Below the pieces are notes generated by a model. It was given only the letters and a program-made list of their open reading frames with translations, was not told the DNA's origin and searched no databases. DNA of 64,000 nucleotides from Pseudooceanicola sp. (lineage in GTDB: Bacteria; Pseudomonadota; Alphaproteobacteria; Rhodobacterales; Rhodobacteraceae), in the NCBI RefSeq assembly GCF_029213205.1, contig NZ_JARGNH010000012.1:50265-114264 (forward strand). Direction: 5' to 3'. A program made the position numbers and the translations under genes. Within the stretch, counting starts at the first letter, position 1. Each line of letters begins with the position of its first letter. Positions 47,070-57,143 of this stretch are shown one piece after another.

Positions 47070-48401
47070 TCAGCCGTGCCCTCGGGCCTGCGCCACAAAC
47101 GCCCGCGCCTCGGCCGGGGCGCTGCCCATCTGCCGGGCGGGATCGAACACATCGTCGGTGTCGATCTCTGGCCAGGTCTCGGCGGCGACCTCGGCCAGAT
47201 GCCGTCCCTGGCTCATCGCGTTCTGACAGGCCTGTTTCACCGCCGCCTGCGCCTCGGGGCGCGGCATATGCGCGGCCAGGCGGAAACTCAGCGCCTCGGC
47301 ATGGATCATCCCGCGACTGGCGGTCAGCGCTGCGGCCATTGCGACGGGGATCGGCACGATGCCCGGCACCAAAGCCCGGGCGGTTTCCAGCGCCGAGGCG
47401 CTGGCCAGCACCAGCCCCGGCAGGCTCAGCCATTCGGTGAACCAATCGGCGCCGTCGCGTTGTTGCCTTGGGCTGCCGGCCAGCAGCAGCGCGCCGTTCA
47501 GCGCCGCCACCTGATGCGCCAGCGCCACCAGCACCGAGGCCGCCACCGGGTTCTGTTTCTGCGGCATGGTCGACGAGGCGCCCACCGCGGCCAGGGCGAC
47601 CTCGCCGATGCCGCTTTGCACCGCCAGGATCAGATCCTCGCCAATCTTGCCCAGGGCCGCCGCCAGCCGCGCCAACCAGGCAGCGATGCGCAGCACCGGC
47701 CCCCGGTCGGCATGCCAGGACCGGCCCGGATCGCGCAGCCCCAGCGCCTCGGCCAGGGCCCGCCGCAGCGCGGCCGGATCCGGGCCCAGCTTGGATCCGG
47801 TGCCCGCCGCACCCGACAGCGAAACCAGCAGGCCGTCGGCGCGGATATTGGCCAATTCGCCGCGCAGATCGAGCAGCGGCCAACCCCATTGCGCCACCAC
47901 AGCGCCAAAGCTCACCGGCGCCGCCAGCTGGCCATAGGTGCGCCCGGCCATGGGCAGATCGGCATGGGTTTCCGCCAGATTGGCCAGATCGGTCAGCAGC
48001 CCGCCCAGCCCGGTGTCGATCAGCGCCAGAACCTGGCGCAGCCGCAGCATCAGCGCGGTGTCCATGATGTCCTGGCTGGTGGCGCCCCAATGCAGATATT
48101 GCGCATGCTCCGGCGCCTGCATCGCCGCGCGAAAGGCGGCAACCAGGGCTGGCACCGGCACCCCGTTCTGGCCCGTCGCTGCGGCCATGCCGCCGGGGTC
48201 GAGCGGCAGTTCCAGCGCCGCGCGGTGGATGAAGGTGCCCGAAAGCTCGGGGATCACCCCGGCCGCGCCCTGGACCTTGGCCAGGGTGCCCTCGACCAGC
48301 AGCATCGCGCGGAGTTCGGCGCTGTCGCTGAACAGCCGTCCGATCTCGCCGGTCGGAAACAGCTTACTGTAAAGCTGGCTGTCGTGCAGTGATCCGGCCA
48401 T
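47070..48401 (-). CDS. pcaB: 3-Carboxy-cis,cis-muconate cycloisomerase
   Basis: Fumarase/aspartase-superfamily enzyme of 443 residues that cyclises 3-carboxymuconate to gamma-carboxymuconolactone. Landmarks are YLHWGATSQDIMDTALMLRL, the TYGQLAAPVSFG loop and the signature GASSTMPQKQNPVAASVLV with the active serine. Its ATG shares one base with the hydrolase stop (TGATG). Last gene of the pobA-pca operon. Confidence 0.93.
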   Translation of the reverse strand: MAGSLHDSQLYSKLFPTGEIGRLFSDSAELRAMLLVEGTLAKVQGAAGVIPELSGTFIHRAALELPLDPGGMAAATGQNGVPVPALVAAFRAAMQAPEHAQYLHWGATSQDIMDTALMLRLRQVLALIDTGLGGLLTDLANLAETHADLPMAGRTYGQLAAPVSFGAVVAQWGWPLLDLRGELANIRADGLLVSLSGAAGTGSKLGPDPAALRRALAEALGLRDPGRSWHADRGPVLRIAAWLARLAAALGKIGEDLILAVQSGIGEVALAAVGASSTMPQKQNPVAASVLVALAHQVAALNGALLLAGSPRQQRDGADWFTEWLSLPGLVLASASALETARALVPGIVPIPVAMAAALTASRGMIHAEALSFRLAAHMPRPEAQAAVKQACQNAMSQGRHLAEVAAETWPEIDTDDVFDPARQMGSAPAEARAFVAQARGHG

Positions 48402-49111
48402 CAGCGCGGAGTCGCGATGCGGTGGATATGTTCGGCCAGTTCTTCCGGCTGTGACAGGAACGGCGAATGGCCGGTGGCCATGTCGATCAGCGCCGCGCCA
48501 GCTGCGCGCGCCATTCGGGCCTGATCTTCCGGCGGGATCATCAGATCTTCGGTGCAACGGATAAAGCTTTTCGGAACCCCGGCAAAGCCCGCGCCCAGGT
48601 GGATCGCCTCACGATGCGGCGCCGAAGGTTCATAGCAGATCTGCGCGGCAGCCCAGGCCGCATCTTCCGGGCTGACACCGTTGTAAAGCAGCGGCGCGGC
48701 GCTGACCGGATCAAAGCTGAAGCTGGCGCGATCCGGGCTGACCACCATCTTCGCCGGCGGCGTGTCGCGGGCGAACCCGGCCATGGTCTTGCCCAGCGCG
48801 GCGCCGTCCTGCGGCAGCAGCGCTGCGACAAACACCAGGTGCTGCACCTTGTCCGGCGCGGCCTCGGCGGCGGCGGCAATGGAAAACCCGCCCGCCGAAT
48901 GGCCGACCAGCACGGCGCCGTCACGGGCGACGTCCAGGATCGTCTGCGCCTGATCGGCCAGGGTCAGGCCAGCCGGGTCACGGGTGTCGCCTGCGCGGCC
49001 GGGCATGTCGAGGGCTTGCACCTCATGTCCCCGCGCTTCCAGCGCCGGGATCACGTCGCGCCAGCACCAGGAACCGTGGCAGGCGCCGTGTATCAGTAGG
49101 ATCTGTGTCAT
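48401..49111 (-). CDS. Alpha/beta-hydrolase inside the pca operon
   Basis: A 236-residue hydrolase with oxyanion-hole ILLIHGACHGSWCWRDV, nucleophile GHSAGGFS, and a late GHSPFLSQPEELAEH histidine. It resembles plant-type methyl esterases and EstC-like enzymes rather than PcaD, which is present separately at 50812-51600. Sandwiched with overlaps between pcaG and pcaB, it may hydrolyse an ester feeding protocatechuate. Substrate unknown. Confidence 0.82.
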   Translation of the reverse strand: MTQILLIHGACHGSWCWRDVIPALEARGHEVQALDMPGRAGDTRDPAGLTLADQAQTILDVARDGAVLVGHSAGGFSIAAAAEAAPDKVQHLVFVAALLPQDGAALGKTMAGFARDTPPAKMVVSPDRASFSFDPVSAAPLLYNGVSPEDAAWAAAQICYEPSAPHREAIHLGAGFAGVPKSFIRCTEDLMIPPEDQARMARAAGAALIDMATGHSPFLSQPEELAEHIHRIATPR

Positions 49112-49707
49112 AGGTCAAGGAAAACAGTTTCCCCGGCGCCCTGCAAGCGGATGTCGAAGCGATAGCCCCCATAGCCGGTCTTTTTGGCGATCAGCGTCTC
49201 AACCCGGTTGCGCTGTTCGATGCGGGCCAGCAGCGGATCGGTGCTGTTGTTCTCATCCTCGAAATAGATCCGGGTCTGCAACCCGACATTGATGCCCCGC
49301 GCCACGACCCAAAGGGCGATATGCGGCGCTTGCAGGCCACCGCCGCGGGCCGGAGTCGCCCCCGGCTTCACCGTGCGCAATTGGAATTCACCACTTTCAC
49401 CATCGGCGGCAAAGCGGCAAAAGCCGCTGACTGCCGGATCGGCGCCCGGCTGGCCGGGAAATTTTCCTGCGGCATCGGCTTGCCAGCTCTCCACCATCGC
49501 ATCGCGCAGCGCCCAGCCGGTGCCGTCGATGACCTGGCCGCGAATTGTTATGATCTCGCCCTTGGCCCCGTCGGCAATCGGGGTGGTGCCGATCTCGGTC
49601 GCATAGGCCCCGGCATTGCCCGCGAAGGTCGGCATACAGCCGATATGGACATAAGGCCCGCCGGTTTGCGACGGGGTTTCGCGCAGGTTGTTGAGTGACT
49701 GAACCAT
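49108..49707 (-). CDS. pcaG: Protocatechuate 3,4-dioxygenase alpha subunit
   Basis: A 199-residue intradiol dioxygenase subunit. TPSQTGGPYVHIGCMP and WQADAAGKFPGQPGADP mark PcaG; GFCRFAADGESGEFQLRTVK and RIYFEDENN follow. The subunit supports the active site formed by PcaH. Overlaps the hydrolase gene by four bases and follows pcaH by one base. Confidence 0.95.
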   Translation of the reverse strand: MVQSLNNLRETPSQTGGPYVHIGCMPTFAGNAGAYATEIGTTPIADGAKGEIITIRGQVIDGTGWALRDAMVESWQADAAGKFPGQPGADPAVSGFCRFAADGESGEFQLRTVKPGATPARGGGLQAPHIALWVVARGINVGLQTRIYFEDENNSTDPLLARIEQRNRVETLIAKKTGYGGYRFDIRLQGAGETVFLDL

Positions 49708-49708
49708 C

Positions 49709-50440
49709 TCACATCCCCTCGATCTTGTTTTCGAACATCGTCTGGCGGCGTCCACGCAGCACGATATCCATCTTGTAGGCCAGGAAATCCAAAGGTCGGG
49801 ATTTCGCCATATCCAGTGGCGCGACCAGCCGATCCAGCTGGCTGCGATCCTTGATCGTCGCGGCAATCGGGCAGATGTCGATCAGCGGGTCACCCTGGAA
49901 ATACATCTGGCTGATCAGCCGTTGGCCAAAGGAATGCCCGAAAACCGAATAATGGATATGCATCGGCCGCCAGTCATTGGCGCGGTTCGGCCAGGGATAG
50001 GCGCCGGGGCGGATGGTCAGGAATTCGTAATAGCCGTTTTCATCGGTGATGGTGCGCCCGCAGCCGCCGAAATTCGGGTCGATCGGGGCGAAATAGGTAT
50101 CTTTCACATGGCGATAACGCCCGCCCGCATTGGCTTGCCAGATCTCGACCAGGGTCTGCGGCACCGGGCGGCCGAATTCATCCAGCACCCGCCCATGCAC
50201 AAGGATCCGCTCGCCCACCGCCGCCGCCGTGCCGCCGGTCCAGTTCAGGATCAGGTTGTTGTCGAGCGGCCCCAGCAGGGACTGGCCAAAGCGCGGGCCG
50301 GTTTCCTCGGAGGGGGTCGATTCCATCGACAGCAGCGGCCATTGCGGGCTGCGCGGCACGCTGGTCTTGTAATCGACGTCGTAGGCCACCGGATGCGCGG
50401 TCCGGTCGCGGGGCACGAGTGGCCCAAGGTCAATGGTCAT
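49709..50440 (-). CDS. pcaH: Protocatechuate 3,4-dioxygenase beta subunit
   Basis: Iron-bearing subunit of 243 residues. The active-site run DPNFGGCGRTITDENGYYEF, GAYPW and NDWRPMHIHYSVFG includes the Tyr and His-x-His ligands of Fe(III). The enzyme opens protocatechuate between the hydroxyls. GGAGG before the ATG at 50440 lies inside the end of pcaC, which it overlaps. Confidence 0.96.
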   Translation of the reverse strand: MTIDLGPLVPRDRTAHPVAYDVDYKTSVPRSPQWPLLSMESTPSEETGPRFGQSLLGPLDNNLILNWTGGTAAAVGERILVHGRVLDEFGRPVPQTLVEIWQANAGGRYRHVKDTYFAPIDPNFGGCGRTITDENGYYEFLTIRPGAYPWPNRANDWRPMHIHYSVFGHSFGQRLISQMYFQGDPLIDICPIAATIKDRSQLDRLVAPLDMAKSRPLDFLAYKMDIVLRGRRQTMFENKIEGM

Positions 50441-50819
50441 CGCCTTGCTCCTCCAGTTCGGCATAGATGTCCTTGGCCAGCTTGAACGCGTGATTGGCGC
50501 GCGGCACCCCGGCGTAGATCGCGACGTGGTGTAGCACCTCGCGGATATCGACCTTGCTCGCGCCGGTGTTGACCGTGGCGCGCAGATGCAGCTGGAATTC
50601 CTCGAAATTCCCCAAGCCCGCCAAAAGCGCCAGCGTCAGCATCGAGCGTTCGCGTTTGCTGATCGCCTCCGATGACCAGATCGATCCCCAGGCGCCTTCG
50701 GTGATCAGCTCGATAAAGCCCGCGTCGAAATCGCTCGACCCGCCTTTAGAGCGGTTCACATGGGCGTCGCCCAGAACCGCGCGGCGGGTCGCCTCGCCCT
50801 GTGCGCGCTTGTCAGACAT
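50430..50819 (-). CDS. pcaC: 4-Carboxymuconolactone decarboxylase
   Basis: A 129-residue CMD-family enzyme converting 4-carboxymuconolactone to beta-ketoadipate enol-lactone. The family core RERSMLTLALLAGLGNFEEF, LHLRATVNTGASKVDIREVL and GVPRANHAF is intact. It overlaps pcaD by eight bases and pcaH by eleven. Confidence 0.95.
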   Translation of the reverse strand: MSDKRAQGEATRRAVLGDAHVNRSKGGSSDFDAGFIELITEGAWGSIWSSEAISKRERSMLTLALLAGLGNFEEFQLHLRATVNTGASKVDIREVLHHVAIYAGVPRANHAFKLAKDIYAELEEQGDDH

Positions 50820-51599
50820 GGCCGGTGCCGGTGATGAAATCGTTCAGGACCCGGGCATAGTCTTCGGGCTTTTCGACACAGGGCAGGTGACCGGCGCCTC
50901 GGATCAGCGCGAACCGGGACCCGGGGATCAGGTCAATGGTTTCGCGCACCAGATCCGGCGGTGTCGATCCATCCTCGGACCCGGCGATGCCAAGCGCGGG
51001 AATCCGCAGGGCGGCGGTGGTGGTATAGAAATCCGTGCCCGAGATTGCGGCGCAGCACCCGGCATAGCCGTCGATATTCTGCTGGACCAGCATGTTGCGC
51101 CAGCCGGTCAACTCGTCCGTGGCGCGAAACCCGGCAGAGAACCAGCGCTCCATCACCCCGTCGGCCATCGGTGCGATCCCGGTGGCGCGGGCCGCCGCGA
51201 TCCGGTCGGCCCACATCTCGCGGGTGCCGATCTTGGCCCCTGAATTCGAGATCACCACAGCGCGCACCAGATCGGGCCGCTTGGCCGCCAGCCCCTGGGC
51301 GATCATGCCGCCGATCGACAATCCGACAAACAGCGCGTCCTTGACGCCGAGGTGGTCCATCAGCCGCTCCACGTCGCGCACCAGCATGCCCATCGAATAG
51401 GGCGCCGCTGTCACCTCGCTCAGCCCATGACCGCGCTTGTCATAGCGGATGATCCGCAGCCCGGCGGGCAACAGCGGCAGCAGCTTGTCCCAGAGCCGGA
51501 AATCGGTGCCCAGCGAGTTGGCAAAGACAATCGGCGCGCCCGCCGGGTCGCCTTCGTCGGCATAGTGGATATGGATGTCGTCGAGTTTCGCGATATGCA

Positions 51600-51600
<1 letters not shown>
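50812..51600 (-). CDS. pcaD: 3-Oxoadipate enol-lactonase
   Basis: A 262-residue alpha/beta-hydrolase. FANSLGTDFRLWDKLLPLLP, RYDKRGHGLSE, nucleophile GLSIGGMIAQGLAA and catalytic GAGHLPCVEKPE match PcaD. It produces beta-ketoadipate, the end point of the genes present here; pcaIJ and pcaF are not in the window. Overlaps pobA and pcaC. Confidence 0.95.
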
Positions 51601-52799
<1,199 letters not shown>

Positions 52800-52807
52800 T
52801 CAGTATT

Positions 52808-52828
52808 TTAATTGTCGACATCAATTAA
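52808..52828. promoter_or_regulatory. Palindromic operator upstream of pobA
   Basis: TTAATTG (52808-52814) and CAATTAA (52822-52828) are perfect 7-base arms around TCGACAT. The centre contains an eight-base palindrome TGTCGACA (52813-52820), the GT-N-AC symmetry of GntR-type operators. It is 39 bases before pobA; no regulator gene is adjacent. Confidence 0.6.
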
Positions 52829-52864
52829 TTTTGTGGCGTACCGGCCGCCGGGCGCGTCAGTGGA

Positions 52865-53302
52865 TCAGCCTCGGCGTTTCAGCAGATGCGTGATCGCATA
52901 GGTCAGAACGATTTCACCCGATTGATTTCGCACGGAATAATCGACATCGATCCGGCCCCGGTCCGGGCGTGACCCGGAGGGGGTAACCGCCGTGACCTCG
53001 GCCAGAACGCCGAGGGTGTCACCGGGACGGACAGGCCGCAGCCAGCGGATACGATCCATACCGGGCGAGCCCATCGACGATTCGTTGAACAGATCCGCGT
53101 CGAGGGTCAGGCGAAAGGCAATGGCGCAGGTCTGCAGGCCGCTGGCTATGATGCCACCATAGATTGACGCGGCGGCGGCCTGGGGGTCGATGTGAAAGGG
53201 CTGCGGGTCATATTGGCGGGCATAGGCCAGGATCTCCTCCTCGCTCAGCGTATGTCTGGGCGTGTGGAAGGCCTGACCGGCGGCAAAGTCGTCAAAATAC
53301 AT
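52865..53302 (-). CDS. MaoC-family dehydratase
   Basis: A 145-residue single hotdog-fold enoyl hydratase-type protein. YDPQPFHIDPQAAAASIYGG contains the catalytic Asp and His of R-specific hydratases, followed by ASGLQTCAIAFRL. It ends the HAD-hydrolase-dehydratase-MaoC operon, ten bases after the PLP enzyme gene. Confidence 0.88.
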   Translation of the reverse strand: MYFDDFAAGQAFHTPRHTLSEEEILAYARQYDPQPFHIDPQAAAASIYGGIIASGLQTCAIAFRLTLDADLFNESSMGSPGMDRIRWLRPVRPGDTLGVLAEVTAVTPSGSRPDRGRIDVDYSVRNQSGEIVLTYAITHLLKRRG

Positions 53303-53311
53303 CGGTGATCC

Positions 53312-54295
53312 TCACAGCGTCGCCAACGCCCGGGAGAACATCGCCGGGTCGACATTGCCGCCTGATATCACTGCGATCACCGTGTCGCCGGCAAGGACGT
53401 CGCCCCGATAGAGCGCTGCGGCCAGCGCCACCGCGCCGCCGGGCTCGGCCACCAGCTTCAACCGCAGGAACGCCTGTGCCATCGCCGCCAGTGCCTGATC
53501 GTCGCTGACCGTGATTCCGGGACCGCAGAGCGCGGCCATGATCGGAAAGGTCAATTCGCCCGGTTGCGGCGTCACCACCGCGTCGCAGATCGATCCGGAC
53601 AGCCGGGCATTGCGCTGGATTGCGCCGGTGGAGAGTGAGCGGGCGACATCGTCAAACCCCGCCGGTTCGACCGGATGGGTGGTCAGCCCCGGCGCCCGAT
53701 CGGCCAGCGCCATCGCCACGCCCGAGGTCAGCCCACCGCCGCCGCAGCAGACCAGCACCTCGGCGCTGTCCACGCCCAGGTCCGCCGCCTGTTCGGCGAT
53801 CTCCAGCCCGACCGAGGCCTGACCGGCGATCACCACCGGATTGTCAAAGGGCTTGATCAGCGAGAGGCCGCGTTCACTGGCCAGGGTGTCGCCGATCACA
53901 TCGCGGTCTTCGGTTTCGCGGTCATAGAGCACCACCTCGGCACCCAGCGCCCGGGTGTTGGCGATCTTCAGCGCCGGGGCGTCGCTGGGCATAATGATCA
54001 CCGAAGGCGCGCCATGCGCCGCCGCCGCCCAGGCGACGCCCTGGGCGTGGTTGCCCGAGGAAAACGCGATCACGCCACGGGTCCGGACATCGGCGGGCAG
54101 GGCGGAAATCGCTGACCAGGCGCCGCGCGCCTTGAAGCTGCCGGTGTGTTGCAGGCATTCCGGTTTCACCAGAACCCGGCGCCCGGCGATCTGGTCCAGA
54201 AACGGCGAGGACAACAGCGGCGTGCGCCGGACATGCCCGGCCAGACGGGCGGCGGCGGCGTCGATATCAGACATGTCGAGGGCAAAGCCGGTCAT
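53312..54295 (-). CDS. Threonine/serine dehydratase family PLP enzyme
   Basis: Fold-type II PLP enzyme of 327 residues. The PLP lysine lies in HTGSFKARGAWSAISAL, the substrate loop in FSSGNHAQGVAWAAAAHG and the phosphate-binding glycines in VCCGGGGLTSGVAMALAD. No C-terminal ACT domain, so it is the catabolic type, perhaps acting on hydroxy-amino acids. ATG overlaps the upstream hydrolase stop. Confidence 0.88.
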   Translation of the reverse strand: MTGFALDMSDIDAAAARLAGHVRRTPLLSSPFLDQIAGRRVLVKPECLQHTGSFKARGAWSAISALPADVRTRGVIAFSSGNHAQGVAWAAAAHGAPSVIIMPSDAPALKIANTRALGAEVVLYDRETEDRDVIGDTLASERGLSLIKPFDNPVVIAGQASVGLEIAEQAADLGVDSAEVLVCCGGGGLTSGVAMALADRAPGLTTHPVEPAGFDDVARSLSTGAIQRNARLSGSICDAVVTPQPGELTFPIMAALCGPGITVSDDQALAAMAQAFLRLKLVAEPGGAVALAAALYRGDVLAGDTVIAVISGGNVDPAMFSRALATL

Positions 54296-55119
54296 TGCAT
54301 TTGGCCCAGCCAAAGGTTCAACGCCGCCAGCGATTCCGCCTCGTCCAGAAACGGGATATGGGCGCGGTCCGGCACATGGGCGGTGATCAGATCAGGATTG
54401 CGCCGGGCCATTTCATCGACGGTTTCCCGGGACAGCAGGTCCGAATTTTCGCCGTGGATAACCGCGCAGGGCAGCGGCGCCACCTTCTCGAACAGCGGCC
54501 AGAGATCCAGGGTGACCGCGGCTGCCTCGCCATTGCCCAGCGCATCGGCGAGGCGGGGGTCGTAATTCAGGCGCAGCCCCTCGTCGGTCAGCACCGCGGT
54601 GTTGGTCACCTCCTTGCGCCAACGCTCCAGCGGCACGCCGGGAAATTTCTCCGCATTCAACGCCATCCGTGCCTTGGCCGCCTCTTCCACGGTCTTTTGC
54701 TCCGGGTGTTTGCCGACATAGCCGCGGATCACCTCCAGCCCGGCGCTATTCAACTCCGCACCGATATCGTTCAGCGCCAGGCCGAGCATCCGGTCCTTGG
54801 CCTTGACCGCCATCAGCATCCCGATGAGCCCGCCGCGCGAGGCGCCCAGCACCGCCGCCTTTTCGATCCCCAGCAGGTCGAGCAGCGCCAGCGCATCGGC
54901 CATCTCGACCTTGACGTCATAGGTGGCCGGGTCGGCCCAGTCGGAATGACCCCGGCCCCGGTAATCCATCCGAATCATCCGCACCCCGCTGAGATGCGGC
55001 GCGACATAGTCGTAATCCCGGGCGTTGCGGGTGAGGCCAGAAAGGCAGAGCAACGGTAGACCGGTGCCGGCGTCTTCGTAGTAGAGCGATATCCCGTCAG
55101 GGGCGATGAAATGTGGCAT
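54292..55119 (-). CDS. Alpha/beta-fold hydrolase
   Basis: A 275-residue hydrolase: oxyanion strand LPLLCLSGLTRNARDYDYVA, RMDYRGRGHSDWADP, nucleophile GASRGGLIGMLMAV and catalytic-histidine region VPDRAHIPFLDEAES. It resembles C-C or ester hydrolases of acid catabolism. Overlaps both neighbours. Confidence 0.85.
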   Translation of the reverse strand: MPHFIAPDGISLYYEDAGTGLPLLCLSGLTRNARDYDYVAPHLSGVRMIRMDYRGRGHSDWADPATYDVKVEMADALALLDLLGIEKAAVLGASRGGLIGMLMAVKAKDRMLGLALNDIGAELNSAGLEVIRGYVGKHPEQKTVEEAAKARMALNAEKFPGVPLERWRKEVTNTAVLTDEGLRLNYDPRLADALGNGEAAAVTLDLWPLFEKVAPLPCAVIHGENSDLLSRETVDEMARRNPDLITAHVPDRAHIPFLDEAESLAALNLWLGQMQ

Positions 55120-55805
55120 CAGAAAATCTCCAGGTTCGGCAGGTCGGACAGATCGGTCAGAATATGGGCGGGGCGGCCGGGCAGCCGGTCGATGGGCTCG
55201 CCGCGCCGGTTCACCCAGGCGGTGACGAATCCGTAATCCGCCGCTGCTGCCGCGTCCCAGCCATTTGAGGACACGAACAGAACCTCGCCGGGGGCGCAGC
55301 CGTAGCGCTGGCCAACCAGGTCATAGACGACCCGCGCCGGTTTGAAGATGCCGACGCTGTCCACCGAGAGGCAGGAGTCGAGCAATTCGCCGATCCCAGC
55401 CGAGGCGACCGCATCGGCCAGCATTCCCGGCGAGCCATTCGACAGAATCGCGCAGGTCAGGCCGCGATCCTGCAGCGCCCGCAGCATCGCGGGCACCTCG
55501 GCATAGGCCGCAAGCTCACGGTACAGCGCCAGTAGTCGGGTGCGCAGGGCGGCATCTCCGGCCAGCCCCTGCGCCTCCAGCGCCCAGTCCAGCGCGTCCT
55601 GGGTGACGACCCAGAAATCGCAATATTGCCCGGCCACGGCGCGCAGCCAGGAATAGGACAATTGCTTGATCCGCCAATCCTCGGCGAGTTTCGGCCAACA
55701 GGCGGCCAGCGCCTCGCGCCCCGGTTCGGCGGCGGCGACACGGGCGGCGGCGGCGACGTCGAACAGGGTGCCGTAGGCATCGAAAATGCAGGTGGTGACA
55801 GGCAT
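55119..55805 (-). CDS. Haloacid dehalogenase, type II
   Basis: A 228-residue HAD hydrolase. Motif I is CIFDAYGTLFDVAAAARV with the nucleophile Asp, then AILSNGSPGMLADAV and KPARVVYDLV, and VSSNGWDAAAAADYGF near the end. This pattern is that of L-2-haloacid dehalogenases. AAGGAG precedes the ATG at 55805. First gene of a four-gene operon. Confidence 0.88.
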   Translation of the reverse strand: MPVTTCIFDAYGTLFDVAAAARVAAAEPGREALAACWPKLAEDWRIKQLSYSWLRAVAGQYCDFWVVTQDALDWALEAQGLAGDAALRTRLLALYRELAAYAEVPAMLRALQDRGLTCAILSNGSPGMLADAVASAGIGELLDSCLSVDSVGIFKPARVVYDLVGQRYGCAPGEVLFVSSNGWDAAAAADYGFVTAWVNRRGEPIDRLPGRPAHILTDLSDLPNLEIF

Positions 55806-55971
55806 CCCAAGCTCCTTGTTTCGGGTTGAGCCTGCCATGTTGAAACCGGCGGCGGAAGGGGTGTTTGCATCGCCCGGGCCTCTGGCCTAGAATTCCGCAT
55901 CCGTTCGGGCACCCGCAGACAGCGGCCCCGACAAACCCATCCCAACACAGCTGAAAATGACAGGAGCCTTC

Positions 55972-56400
55972 ATGACACAGGCCAAAGCGGGCGATACTGT
56001 CCGAATTCACTATACCGGCACCCTGAATGACGGGACCGAATTCGACAGCTCAGCCGGGCGCGACCCGCTGGAATTCGTCGTCGGTTCGGGCCAGATCATT
56101 CCCGGCCTTGATCAGGCGATCCCCGGCATGGTGGTGGGCGACAGCAAGACCGTCGCCGTGCCCTGCACCGAGGCCTATGGCGAACACAACGCCGATGCCA
56201 AACAGGTGGTGCCGCGCGATCAGATTCCGGCGGAAATCCCGGTCGAGGAAGGGCTGCAATTGCAGGTCCAGACTCCGGATGGTCAGACCCTGCCGGTGAC
56301 CGTGACCGCGGTCACTGACACCGAGGTGACGCTTGACGCCAACCACCCGCTGGCGGGCAAGGATTTGAATTTCGCCATTGAATTGATCGCAATCGCCTGA
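55972..56400 (+). CDS. FKBP-type peptidyl-prolyl cis-trans isomerase, SlyD-like
   Basis: A 142-residue isomerase. VRIHYTGTLNDGTEFDSSAG, PLEFVVGSGQIIPGLDQAIP and the inserted flap domain with EAYGEHNADAKQVVPRDQIP are the SlyD layout; the His-rich metal tail of E. coli SlyD is absent. AGGAG before the ATG at 55972 excludes the ATG at 55957. Confidence 0.93.
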   Translation: MTQAKAGDTVRIHYTGTLNDGTEFDSSAGRDPLEFVVGSGQIIPGLDQAIPGMVVGDSKTVAVPCTEAYGEHNADAKQVVPRDQIPAEIPVEEGLQLQVQTPDGQTLPVTVTAVTDTEVTLDANHPLAGKDLNFAIELIAIA

Positions 56401-56480
56401 GGCCTGGCGCCTTCGGGATTGATCTCTGGATTTCCGGCCAGAAGCGCGTAAGTTTATGTGCCACAGGCCGGGAATTCACC

Positions 56481-57083
56481 ATGACCAAACCACTTGACTC
56501 CATTCGCAAACGCATCGCCTCGCTCCAGGAAGATCTGGAGGTGGAACTGGCGCAACAACGCGAGAAGTTTCGCTACCGGGTCGAAAACGGCAAGGTCCGG
56601 TTCGAGGCCGGGGTGCATGAACGCCAGAAAGAACTGCGCGAGGGCTGGGCCAGCTTTCTCGCCCGGACCCGACCCAGCGTGGTTATGGTCGCGCCGGTGA
56701 TCTATTCGCTGATCGTGCCCTTTGTCATCGTCGATATCTGGGTCTCGCTGTATCAGGCGATCTGTTTCCCGGTCTATGGCATCGAAAAGGCCAAACGCGG
56801 AGATTACATCCGCATCGACCGGCACCGGCTGGCCTATCTCAACTGGCTGCAAAAGCTGAACTGCGTCTACTGCGGCTATGTGAACGGGCTGATTGCCTAT
56901 ATCCGTGAAGTCGCCGGCCGGACCGAGGCTTTCTGGTGCCCGATCAAACATGCGGAACGGGTCGCCGGGCGGCATGGCCATTATCAGGATTTTGTCGATT
57001 ACGGCGATGCCGAAGGTTTTGCCGAGGGGCTCGCCCAATCCCGGGAAACCGTCAGAAGCGGCAAAGACAAGCCGGAAGCGTGA
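56481..57083 (+). CDS. Conserved membrane protein with a cysteine cluster
   Basis: Not a named family to me. Of 200 residues, 1-60 are a charged helical (coiled-coil-like) segment, 66-98 are hydrophobic with one or two helices (VVMVAPVIYSLIVPFVIVDI), and 110-160 hold RHRLAYLNWLQKLNCVYCGY and TEAFWCPIKHA. Cys128, Cys131, Cys153 and His157 could bind a metal. The strongly conserved-looking core suggests a real housekeeping role. It is followed by a terminator. Confidence 0.75.
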   Translation: MTKPLDSIRKRIASLQEDLEVELAQQREKFRYRVENGKVRFEAGVHERQKELREGWASFLARTRPSVVMVAPVIYSLIVPFVIVDIWVSLYQAICFPVYGIEKAKRGDYIRIDRHRLAYLNWLQKLNCVYCGYVNGLIAYIREVAGRTEAFWCPIKHAERVAGRHGHYQDFVDYGDAEGFAEGLAQSRETVRSGKDKPEA

Positions 57084-57103
57084 GCCTCTCGCCCATGTGT
57101 GTC

Positions 57104-57132
57104 CCGGGCGCGGGCTTTGGCCGCGCGCCCGG
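57104..57132. terminator. Bidirectional hairpin before mcl1
   Basis: A 9-bp stem, CCGGGCGCG (57104-57112) with CGCGCCCGG (57124-57132), lies between two convergent stops. Confidence 0.65.
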
Positions 57133-57143
57133 TGCCGGGTCGG

